From the NCBI RefSeq assembly GCF_011046245.1, contig NZ_CP049241.1, positions 1,240,001-1,304,000 of the forward strand: a DNA stretch of 64,000 nt. The letters are read 5' to 3'. This DNA is from Allorhizobium pseudoryzae. GTDB taxonomy: Bacteria > Pseudomonadota > Alphaproteobacteria > Rhizobiales > Rhizobiaceae. The notes beneath the pieces were generated by a model, which was given only the letters and a program-made list of their open reading frames with translations, ran no database searches and was not told the DNA's origin. Shown piece after piece: positions 57,527 to 64,000 of this stretch; position 1 is the first letter of the stretch, and each line of letters opens with the position of its first letter. The position numbers and the translations under genes are program-made.

Positions 57527-58768
57527 TCAATCGTCCTCGCCGTGGCCGGCGATCATCATCGCTTCGAAGGCGAGCCGCTCGGTCTTGCGCATGCGTTCCG
57601 ATTCCGACTTCAGCTGGCCGCAGGCGGCGAGAATGTCGCGACCGCGCGGCGTGCGGATCGGCGAGGCATAACCAGCCTGGTTGATGAAATCGGCGAACTT
57701 CTCGATCGTCGCCCAGTCCGAACACTGGTAATTGGTGCCCGGCCAGGGGTTGAACGGAATGAGGTTGATCTTGGCGGGAACACCCTTCAGAAGCTTCACC
57801 AGTTCCTTGGCATCCTCCAGGCTGTCGTTAACATCCTTCAGCATCACATATTCGAAGGTGATACGACGGGCATTCGAGAGGCCCGGATAATTCCGGCAGG
57901 CGTCGATCAGCTCCTTCAGCGGATATTTCTTGTTGATCGGCACCAGCATGTCGCGCAGCTCATCGCGTACAGCATGCAGCGAAATCGCCAGCATGACGCC
58001 GATCTCGTCACCGGTTCGGAAGATTTCCGGCACCACGCCGGAGGTAGAGAGCGTCACGCGTCGCTTCGACAGCGACAGGCCATCGCCGTCGGTCGCGATC
58101 AGCAGCGCATCCTTCACATTGTCAAAATTGTAGAGCGGCTCACCCATGCCCATCATGACGATGTTCGTGACCTTGCGCTCACCGGTCGGCACGAAGGCAC
58201 CGGGCGGCGTATCCGTGCCCGGGAAATCACCCAGACGATCGCGCGCCAGAAGCAGCTGGCTGAGGATTTCCTCCGCCGTCAGGTTGCGCACCAGGCGCTG
58301 CGTGCCCGTGTGGCAGAAGGAGCAGGTGAGCGAACAGCCGACCTGGCTCGAAATGCACAGCGTGCCACGGCCTTCTTCGGGAATGTAGACGGTTTCCACC
58401 TCGACCGGGCGGCCGGCGCCGCGCGGCGGAAAGCGCAGCAGCCATTTTCGGGTGCCGTCGTTGGACACCTGTTCCTCGACGATTTCCGGACGCGCGATGG
58501 TGAAATGCTGCTTCAGCATCTCGCGCATGTCCTTCGCCACATTGGTCATGGCATCGAAATCGGACACGCCGCGAATATAAAGCCAGTGCCAGAGCTGGCT
58601 GACGCGCATGCGCACCTGCTTTTCCGGCACGCCCTTCTCGATCAGCGCCTTGCCCATCTGTTCGCGGGTCAGGCCGATCAGCGAGGGCTTGCCGGACATG
58701 AGATCCGGCTGCGGCACGAGCGGCGGCTTGACGGTGGGGGCCGGTGCGGCAACTTGCGATACGGACAT
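57527..58768 (-). CDS. rlmN: 23S rRNA (adenine2503-C2)/tRNA methyltransferase RlmN
   Basis: Radical-SAM methyltransferase for A2503 of 23S rRNA and A37 of some tRNAs. It has 413 residues. The radical-SAM cluster CSLTCSFC (CX3CX2C) lies in [44 protein letters not shown] and [26 protein letters not shown] are family blocks, and the C-terminal cysteine lies in [10 protein letters not shown]. It is first of a two-gene unit with tenA. Confidence 0.97.
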   Translation of the reverse strand: MSVSQVAAPAPTVKPPLVPQPDLMSGKPSLIGLTREQMGKALIEKGVPEKQVRMRVSQLWHWLYIRGVSDFDAMTNVAKDMREMLKQHFTIARPEIVEEQVSNDGTRKWLLRFPPRGAGRPVEVETVYIPEEGRGTLCISSQVGCSLTCSFCHTGTQRLVRNLTAEEILSQLLLARDRLGDFPGTDTPPGAFVPTGERKVTNIVMMGMGEPLYNFDNVKDALLIATDGDGLSLSKRRVTLSTSGVVPEIFRTGDEIGVMLAISLHAVRDELRDMLVPINKKYPLKELIDACRNYPGLSNARRITFEYVMLKDVNDSLEDAKELVKLLKGVPAKINLIPFNPWPGTNYQCSDWATIEKFADFINQAGYASPIRTPRGRDILAACGQLKSESERMRKTERLAFEAMMIAGHGEDD

Positions 58769-58960
58769 GGTTCAGGTTCTTCCACTCAACGGATGCGCAT
58801 CACGGCGCGCCTGCGCCGGGACAGTCCGGACAATCGGGTGTGAAATGCGTCGGGCGGTCTGTCGCGCATGAGGATCTCGAAGAGGGATCTCCATGTCAGG
58901 CTTCGACCACGGTTGCCGCGCCCTTTACCACCAAATGACGCCCGCGTCACCACCCAACGG

Positions 58961-58988
58961 AAAAAGGCCGGTCGCAGGGACCAGCCTT
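58961..58988 (-). terminator. Intrinsic terminator for the IalB-like gene
   Basis: AAGGC (58964-58968) and GGTC (58970-58973) pair with GACC (58979-58982) and GCCTT (58984-58988), with one mismatch and a 5-base loop. Read on the minus strand it is followed by T5 (A-run at 58961-58965). It lies 23 bases past the IalB-like stop. Confidence 0.7.
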
Positions 58989-59011
58989 CCTGTCGTCATG
59001 GCAAACACTGC

Positions 59012-59515
59012 TTACTTGCAGGTTTCGATCTGCTTCAGCGCTGCGGCAATGCCGGAGAGCGAATAGGTGTAGCTGGTGTTGGTGCCACGCACCGAAACGG
59101 CCTTGACGGTCATCGACTTGCCGCCCTTCATCGCGGCAACCAGAGCAGGCTCTTCGGCCGCATTTTCCACCCAGGCCGCCTTGTCCTTGACGAACATGAC
59201 GAAGTTCTTCTTGTCGATGGTGACGTTCACCTTCGAATCCGGCTTCAGCGGATATCCCACCATCACCTGCGGCTCATAGGAAATGTTCTGGCCGGGGCGC
59301 TGGGAAACCATGAAGAAGATGTCCCCGTGATCGACACTCGCCGGCTCCTTGGCCGTCGGGATCGAAAGGACGTAGCATACCGTACTGTTGCCGGACTTGT
59401 AGGAATAGGCGCCCCAGTTCTGGAAGGTCCCAATTCTGTTCGGCGCCTGAGCCGAAGCCACTGCAACGGATGCGAGCAGAAGGGTCGACGCGATGGCGAT
59501 CTGTCTTACAAACAT
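59012..59515 (-). CDS. Invasion-associated locus B (IalB)-family secreted protein
   Basis: A 167-residue secreted protein. From 59515 the signal peptide is MFVRQIAIASTLLLASVAVASAQA, and the mature part carries the IalB-family core (WGAYSYKSGNSTVCYVLS, VDHGDIFFMVSQRPGQNISYEPQVMVGYPL, VTIDKKNFVMFVKDKAAWV). Bartonella IalB is needed for erythrocyte entry; in free-living rhizobia the role is unknown. It is single on the minus strand with its own terminator, behind a 305-base gap. Confidence 0.85.
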   Translation of the reverse strand: MFVRQIAIASTLLLASVAVASAQAPNRIGTFQNWGAYSYKSGNSTVCYVLSIPTAKEPASVDHGDIFFMVSQRPGQNISYEPQVMVGYPLKPDSKVNVTIDKKNFVMFVKDKAAWVENAAEEPALVAAMKGGKSMTVKAVSVRGTNTSYTYSLSGIAAALKQIETCK

Positions 59516-59820
59516 TGTGTCCTGCCAATTTATGTTCAACGGCCGACCTTGCACCAGGCCGGGCGTGGTCGCGATCCGTTAGACTTTGACTTAATTTCGG
59601 TTACCAAACCGTCAACGCCCAGCATCGACAGTGAAGCCAAGGGATCGGTTCGCCATCGAACAGTGTCCGCCCTCCCCGCGTCCCTTCACCCACGAATGAG
59701 ACGAGGAATTCGGCAAGATTGGGGCCGAAGGTCTGTGGTCGGAATTTCGGCCGGCTCTCTTTGGATGAGCGCAGACCTTTTTAAGCGCGGTTTTCGCCGA
59801 TCCTGGCCGGCCGGCCCCTG
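59516..59820. other. 305-base gap between the IalB-like gene and the DUF1232 gene
   Basis: Both flanking genes are on the minus strand, so the gap should contain the IalB-like gene promoter and the end of the DUF1232 transcript. I see no convincing gene: a 70-codon minus frame (59612-59824) overlaps the DUF1232 stop and lacks family features. The only structure seen is a short GGTT/AACC pair near 59598-59609. Confidence 0.55.
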
Positions 59821-60237
59821 TCACCGCCCGGCGGGAGCCGCGGCTGGATCGGGCTTGCTGTCCGTTACGCCTTCATTCGAAAGCGCCTCGTCGGCGGACT
59901 GGTAGTGGCTGTCCTTGATATGCGACTGGATCATGCGGAAGGCGGCCATCAGCACGGCAATGTCATCGGTAAACCCGACGACGGCAAAGATGTCCGGCAG
60001 GAAATCCAACGGCAGGACGAAATAGCCGAGCGCCGCAAAAAGCACGCCACGAACCCGGGTCGGGGTCTGAGGGTCCATCGCGCAGAAATAAGCCGCCGCA
60101 AGGTCGCGGCTAAAGGGGATGTAGCGGACCGCGCGCTTCATCGTCGGCCAGAATTTCGACCGAACCTGGCGTTCCTGCCGCTCCTGGGTCTCTTCGTCCC
60201 CGGGCAAAAGGATCTCACCGATCTTGACGTCGTCCAT
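59821..60237 (-). CDS. DUF1232 (YkvA) family membrane protein
   Basis: A 138-residue protein. The YkvA/DUF1232 core VRGVLFAALGYFVLPLDFLPDIFAVVGFTDDIAVLMAAF contains the PLD-x-x-PD and GF-DD signature of this family. The N-terminal third is polar (about 1-45) and the C-terminus is a Pro/Ala tail. The start MDDVKIGEILLPGDE at 60237 is preferred. The role is unknown. It is downstream of phhB by about 59 bases. Confidence 0.9.
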   Translation of the reverse strand: MDDVKIGEILLPGDEETQERQERQVRSKFWPTMKRAVRYIPFSRDLAAAYFCAMDPQTPTRVRGVLFAALGYFVLPLDFLPDIFAVVGFTDDIAVLMAAFRMIQSHIKDSHYQSADEALSNEGVTDSKPDPAAAPAGR

Positions 60238-60296
60238 CGAGCGCTCCCTGCAGTTCGAAACATCGCAGAACCATATGGTCCCGCAACCCGAGAACT

Positions 60297-60599
60297 TCAA
60301 TCCACGCGCACGGCCGCCTTGTCCATGGCCGCCGCCAGCGTGAAATCGCGATCCGTCAGGCCGCCGCTGTCATGGGTGGTCAACCGCACCTCCACCCTGG
60401 AATAGACATTCCGCCATTCCGGATGATGATCGAGTTTTTCGGCGACCAGCGCACAGCGGGTCATGAAACCGAAGGCTTCGACAAAATCAGCAAACCGGAA
60501 CGTCCGGCTGATGGAAATCCCGTCATCGCCCAGAGCCCAGCCATCGAGCCCCGAGAGCTTTGCCGAAATCGCGCCGGAGTCCAGTCGTGCGTCGCGCAT
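60297..60599 (-). CDS. phhB: Pterin-4a-carbinolamine dehydratase
   Basis: A 100-residue dehydratase that recycles the pterin after aromatic amino-acid hydroxylation; some homologues act in folate or pterin metabolism without a hydroxylase. The active-site block is [34 protein letters not shown], with the conserved His-His-Pro and downstream histidine. The start [17 protein letters not shown] at 60599 is preferred over an upstream one that would overlap thpR. No phenylalanine hydroxylase gene is present in the window. Confidence 0.94.
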   Translation of the reverse strand: MRDARLDSGAISAKLSGLDGWALGDDGISISRTFRFADFVEAFGFMTRCALVAEKLDHHPEWRNVYSRVEVRLTTHDSGGLTDRDFTLAAAMDKAAVRVD

Positions 60600-60609
60600 G
60601 CCATCCACC

Positions 60610-61197
60610 TCAATAGAGGGATTTTTCCACAACGGTATCGCTGGCGGCATAGCCGGACCAGTTTTCCTGCAGGGGAAACACCTCCTCCGTCAGGTAGGGA
60701 CCGCCGCCCACCGATTCCTTTGAGGACATCAACACGAACCGGCCGACATTGAAGGGAAGGGTGTGGAAATTGCCGCGACCGGCCAGATAGTGGACGACGT
60801 CCTCCACCCGTGCGGAGCGAAGGCGCGCGAGCGTCACATGCGGCATGAACTTGCGGGGGTCGGGGGGAAGTCCGATCCGCTGGCAGATCCGCTCGATCTC
60901 GCCCTGAAGGGCCGTGAGTTCTGCCGAAGGCGAAACGCCCGCCCAGACGGAATGGGGTTTCTTCGATCCGAAGGAGCCGATGCCGTTGAGGCTGATCTGG
61001 AATTCCTCCCGATCGATCCGGTCGAGGCGGGTGACGATCTCGTCGGCCGTGCGACCGTCGACATCGCCGATAAAGCGCAATGTGATGTGGTAGTTCTCGA
61101 CATCGATCCAGCGTGCACCAGGCAAACCACCACGCAGCAGGGAAAGGCTCATGGCGGCATTACGCGGGACTTCGAGGGCGGTGAAAAGTCTCGGCAT
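60610..61197 (-). CDS. thpR: RNA 2',3'-cyclic phosphodiesterase (ThpR/LigT type)
   Basis: A 195-residue 2H phosphoesterase. The two catalytic His-x-Thr-x motifs are [10 protein letters not shown] (about residue 42) and [10 protein letters not shown] (about residue 125). [13 protein letters not shown] at the start and [16 protein letters not shown] are typical. It lies 10 bases upstream of phhB, same strand, probably one transcript with phhB and the DUF1232 gene. Confidence 0.95.
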   Translation of the reverse strand: MPRLFTALEVPRNAAMSLSLLRGGLPGARWIDVENYHITLRFIGDVDGRTADEIVTRLDRIDREEFQISLNGIGSFGSKKPHSVWAGVSPSAELTALQGEIERICQRIGLPPDPRKFMPHVTLARLRSARVEDVVHYLAGRGNFHTLPFNVGRFVLMSSKESVGGGPYLTEEVFPLQENWSGYAASDTVVEKSLY

Positions 61198-61283
61198 AGC
61201 GAACCTCCTCGAATCTCTTGCGATATCAATAGCGGAACACGCAATCGGGTTCCGCGCAAGCTATGATTTTTGCCCTGCAACAA

Positions 61284-61928
61284 TCATTTGGTCGCAGAGA
61301 GCGATTTGACGAAGGCCTCCACCGCCGGAAGCGACTTTTCCACCATCACCGCCACGCCCTGTTCATTCGGGTGCATCCGGTCCTCAAGCTGCAGATCCTG
61401 ATGCGTCACCACGCCATCGAGAAAGAACGGATAGAGCGGCACATCATACTTAGCGGCAAGCTTTGGGAAGATCGCATTGAAGCGCTGCCCGTAATCGCCC
61501 CCCATGTTCGGCGGCGCCATCATGCCCACCAGCAGGACCGGGATGTTGCGCTCCTTCAACCGGGACAGCATGGCGTCGAGGTTCTTTTCGGTCTGCTCCG
61601 GCAAGACGCCGCGCAGCGCATCATTGGCGCCCAGTTCGAGGATGACGCCATTCGTCCCATCCGGCACCGACCAGTCGATACGCGACAGACCACCGGAGGT
61701 CGTATCCCCGGACACACCCGCATTCGTGATCGCCACGTCGTACCCCTTCGCCTTCAGCGCCGTCTCAAGCTGGGCGGTATAGGATTCCGCCGGTGCCAGC
61801 TGGTAACCGGCCATCAGGCTATCGCCGAACCCGACCAGCTGCAGCGTTTGCGCCTGGGCGCCGAATGCCGCACCGAAGAACAATCCGGTGATGACAATCA
61901 CGTGATACACGGCTGCTTTGAATTTCAT
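61284..61928 (-). CDS. SGNH-hydrolase arylesterase (TesA-like), periplasmic
   Basis: A 214-residue SGNH/GDSL esterase. The signal peptide is about residues 1-28 (VIVITGLFFGAAFGAQAQT). Block I is LVGFGDSLMAGYQL with the catalytic serine, block III GANDALRGV, and block V DRMHPNEQGVAVM with the Asp/His pair. Homologues have arylesterase, thioesterase and lysophospholipase activity. It is divergent from the YbbA-type ABC gene, the common TesA/YbbA-YbbP arrangement. Confidence 0.94.
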   Translation of the reverse strand: MKFKAAVYHVIVITGLFFGAAFGAQAQTLQLVGFGDSLMAGYQLAPAESYTAQLETALKAKGYDVAITNAGVSGDTTSGGLSRIDWSVPDGTNGVILELGANDALRGVLPEQTEKNLDAMLSRLKERNIPVLLVGMMAPPNMGGDYGQRFNAIFPKLAAKYDVPLYPFFLDGVVTHQDLQLEDRMHPNEQGVAVMVEKSLPAVEAFVKSLSATK

Positions 61929-62046
61929 CGGGCCTTTTCCTAGATTGGGTTGGTCTATCGCGCTGCAAGATCCGTAGCGTAAAGATGATAATGCCTGAAT
62001 TTCTGCCGACATCGGTATCTCTCCCGCCAATATAGGATGGCTTTTC

Positions 62047-62757
62047 GTGACTAAAACCATCATCGAGCTGAAGAAGGCCGATCTGACGCTTGGAAGCGCC
62101 GCCGCTTCCGTCCATGTGCTCAAGGGAATTGATCTTCAGATCGGTGAGGCAGAGGCGGTCGGGATCGTCGGCCCATCGGGATCCGGCAAATCGACGCTTC
62201 TGATGGTGCTGGCCGGGCTGGAACGCCTCGACAGCGGCGAGATCACCATTCTCGGCACCCCGCTGCATGCGCTCGGCGAAGATGCGCTGGCCGATTTCCG
62301 CGGCCGCAACATCGGCATCGTCTTCCAGTCCTTCCACCTGATTGCCAACATGACGGCGCTGGAAAACGTCGCCGTGCCGCTGGAGCTTGCCAATGTCAAA
62401 AATGCTTTCGACATCGCCCGCAAGGAACTGACGGCCGTCGGCCTCGGCGAGCGGTTGAGCCACTATCCGGGACAGTTGTCGGGCGGCGAGCAGCAGCGCG
62501 TGGCGATTGCCCGCGCGCTTGCCCCTTCGCCGGCCGTGCTGATTGCCGACGAACCGACCGGCAACCTCGACACCGAAACGGGCCGGCAGATCGCCGATCT
62601 GCTGTTTGCCAAGCAGAAGGAGCGCGGCATGACGCTGCTGCTCGTCACGCATGACAACGGGCTGGCGGCGCGCTGCTCCCGCCAGATCCGCGTGCGCTCC
62701 GGCGAGATTGCCGATGACAGCGCGGCAAAAACGTCGCCAAAGGCGGCGCTGGCATGA
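62047..62757 (+). CDS. ABC transporter ATP-binding protein, YbbA/LolD type
   Basis: A 236-residue ATPase of the MacB/LolD group: Walker A GPSGSGKST, signature LSGGEQQRVAIARAL, Walker B VLIADEPTGNLD, and the H-loop VTHDNGLAARCS. The start is a GTG at 62047. It overlaps the downstream permease by 4 bases (ATGA), so they form one unit, divergent from the arylesterase gene as in many YbbA-YbbP-TesA loci. The substrate is unknown. Confidence 0.95.
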   Translation: MTKTIIELKKADLTLGSAAASVHVLKGIDLQIGEAEAVGIVGPSGSGKSTLLMVLAGLERLDSGEITILGTPLHALGEDALADFRGRNIGIVFQSFHLIANMTALENVAVPLELANVKNAFDIARKELTAVGLGERLSHYPGQLSGGEQQRVAIARALAPSPAVLIADEPTGNLDTETGRQIADLLFAKQKERGMTLLLVTHDNGLAARCSRQIRVRSGEIADDSAAKTSPKAALA

Positions 62758-64000
62758 GCGGCACCCTTCCTCGCCTCGGCATCGCCTTGCGCCTGGCGCT
62801 CCGCGAACTGCGTGGCGGCCTGTCCGGATTTTATATTTTCCTCGCCTGTATCGCGCTCGGAACCGGTGCCATAGCCGCCGTCAATTCCGTGTCGCGCGGC
62901 ATCACCGATGCGATTGCAGCCCAGGGACAGACACTTCTCGCCGGCGACATCCGCTTCGAGCTGAACAATCGGCTGGCGACGGATCAGGAACGTGCCTTCC
63001 TGGACGGCTTCGGTCAGGTGGCCGTGTCCACCGGCCTTCGCTCCATGGCACGGCTGCCGGACGGATCGCAACAGACGCTGGCCGAAGTCAAGGCGGTCGA
63101 TGATGCCTATCCGCTTTACGGCACGGTGGAGACCGAGCCGAAAGCCCCGCTTGCCGGCTTGCTTGCGGAAGACGGCGGTCGTTTCGGCGCGCTGGTTGCG
63201 CCGCTTCTGCTCGAGCGCCTGAACGTCAAGGTGGGCGACGAGCTGCTGCTCGGCAGCATCCGTCTGCGCATTTCCGGCACCATTGTCGTAGAGCCCGACG
63301 CCCTGTCCGAAGGATTCGGCTTTGCGCCGCGCCTGCTTGTCTCGCAACAGGCCCTGCAGGCCTCAGGGCTGATCCAGACGGGCAGCCTGGTGGAACACGC
63401 CTACAAGATCAAGCTCGACGATCCGTCGATCCGCAACACGCTGGGTCCTCGCGCCAACCGGGAGTTTCCTGCGGCGGGCTGGTCGATCCGCACCGCCGAC
63501 CGTGCCGCGCCGTCCCTGACGGAAAACATCGACCGGTTCTCGCAATTCCTGACGCTGGTCGGCTTGACGGCCCTCATCGTCGGCGGCGTCGGCGTTGCCA
63601 ATGCGGTGCGCGCGTTTCTGGATGCCAAACGGACGAATATCGCCACCTTCAAATGCCTGGGCGCGCCGGCTTTCGTCGTCACCCTCATCTATCTCGTTCA
63701 GATCCTGCTCATCGGTTTGCTCGGCATCGCCATCGGGCTTGCCATCGGAGCTGTGGCCCCCTTTGCGGCCTTTGCTTTCCTGCGGGAGTTCCTGCCGATC
63801 TCGACGGACGCGACCGTCTATCCGCACGCTCTGCTGCTTGCGACCCTGTTTGGACTGCTGACCACCTTCGCCTTCGCTGTTCTGCCCCTCGGCCACGCCC
63901 GCGAAGTGCCGGCGACCGCCCTGTTTCGCGAGCAGAGCTTCGACCAGACGAAACTGCCGCCCTGGCCCTATCTGCTGTCGGCCGGCATTGCGCTGGCCAG
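62754..64000 (+). CDS. YbbP/FtsX-type ABC permease, 3' truncated by the window
   Basis: The first about 415 residues of a large FtsX-like permease (YbbP group, COG3127). The first helix is SGFYIFLACIALGTGAIAAVNS, followed by a large periplasmic domain (about 45-260), then the FtsX helices QFLTLVGLTALIVGGVGVANAVRAFLDAKRTNIATFKCLGAP, LIYLVQILLIGLLGIAIGLAIGA and a further pair. MSGTLPRLGIALRLALRELRGG is the usual start. The gene continues past 64000. Confidence 0.93.
   Translation, partial: MSGTLPRLGIALRLALRELRGGLSGFYIFLACIALGTGAIAAVNSVSRGITDAIAAQGQTLLAGDIRFELNNRLATDQERAFLDGFGQVAVSTGLRSMARLPDGSQQTLAEVKAVDDAYPLYGTVETEPKAPLAGLLAEDGGRFGALVAPLLLERLNVKVGDELLLGSIRLRISGTIVVEPDALSEGFGFAPRLLVSQQALQASGLIQTGSLVEHAYKIKLDDPSIRNTLGPRANREFPAAGWSIRTADRAAPSLTENIDRFSQFLTLVGLTALIVGGVGVANAVRAFLDAKRTNIATFKCLGAPAFVVTLIYLVQILLIGLLGIAIGLAIGAVAPFAAFAFLREFLPISTDATVYPHALLLATLFGLLTTFAFAVLPLGHAREVPATALFREQSFDQTKLPPWPYLLSAGIALA

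Noticed and set aside
59612..59824. 70-codon minus-strand frame in the gap before the DUF1232 gene
   Set aside because: It overlaps the DUF1232 stop, has no plausible start signal, and its translation has no recognisable pattern.

Overview
The window reads as a chromosomal core-genome segment of an alphaproteobacterium, most likely a member of the Rhizobiaceae (Agrobacterium/Rhizobium-like); I cannot fix the genus. The evidence is high-GC coding sequence, an F1-only atpHAGDC operon without the Fo genes, the mdh-sucCDAB...lpdA and sdhCDAB layouts, the hemC-hemD-mitofilin-like-hemY cluster, Brucella-type Omp19 and Bartonella-type invasion-locus-B homologues, and two perfect TTAA-N7-TTAAC CtrA-type boxes. 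About 68 protein genes are supported. I see no rRNA, tRNA, CRISPR array, insertion sequence or prophage.

Layout. 1-1.15 kb: 3' end of a GMC oxidoreductase. 1.2-6.2 kb: atpHAGDC (minus). 6.4-10.1 kb: small membrane protein, priA and an acyltransferase (minus). 10.2-12.3 kb: xerC and a TraB/GumN protein (plus). 12.3-23.8 kb: cytochrome b561, then, reading backwards along the minus strand, mdh-sucC-sucD-sucA-sucB, a MAPEG/LysE/SDR trio and lpdA, which together carry 2-oxoglutarate to succinate and malate to oxaloacetate. 24-30.3 kb: zapE, omp19 and sdhCDAB, with an unexpected family-25 glycosyltransferase between sdhA and sdhB. 30.5-34.6 kb: a small secreted protein behind a CtrA box, then gpsA-tsaD with YciI, EVE and methyltransferase genes. 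34.6-40.8 kb: hemC, hemD, a Mic60-like protein, HemY-N, a TerB-like protein and a class-I glutamine amidotransferase. 40.8-46 kb: MFS, YggT, DUF167, ppa, GNAT and typA. 46-51 kb: a three-gene ABC-2 exporter and an M3 peptidase. 51-58.8 kb: a hypothetical gene, a MarR/Bcr-type efflux pair, argG, a parDE toxin-antitoxin pair, SDR-LysE, tenA and rlmN. 59-64 kb: IalB-like, DUF1232, phhB, thpR, and the divergent arylesterase / YbbA-YbbP-like ABC pair, the last gene cut by the window end.

Functionally the window is dominated by central energy metabolism (ATP synthase F1, 2-oxoglutarate dehydrogenase, succinyl-CoA synthetase, malate dehydrogenase, succinate dehydrogenase) and haem synthesis. Scattered among these are housekeeping genes for replication restart, chromosome-dimer resolution, tRNA t6A, rRNA methylation and arginine synthesis. 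I found no clear new multi-gene system. The points most worth a second look are the glycosyltransferase inside the sdh operon, the CtrA boxes and the genes they face, the Mic60-like/HemY/TerB cluster, a probable CTG-initiated methyltransferase, and several precise intergenic inverted repeats.
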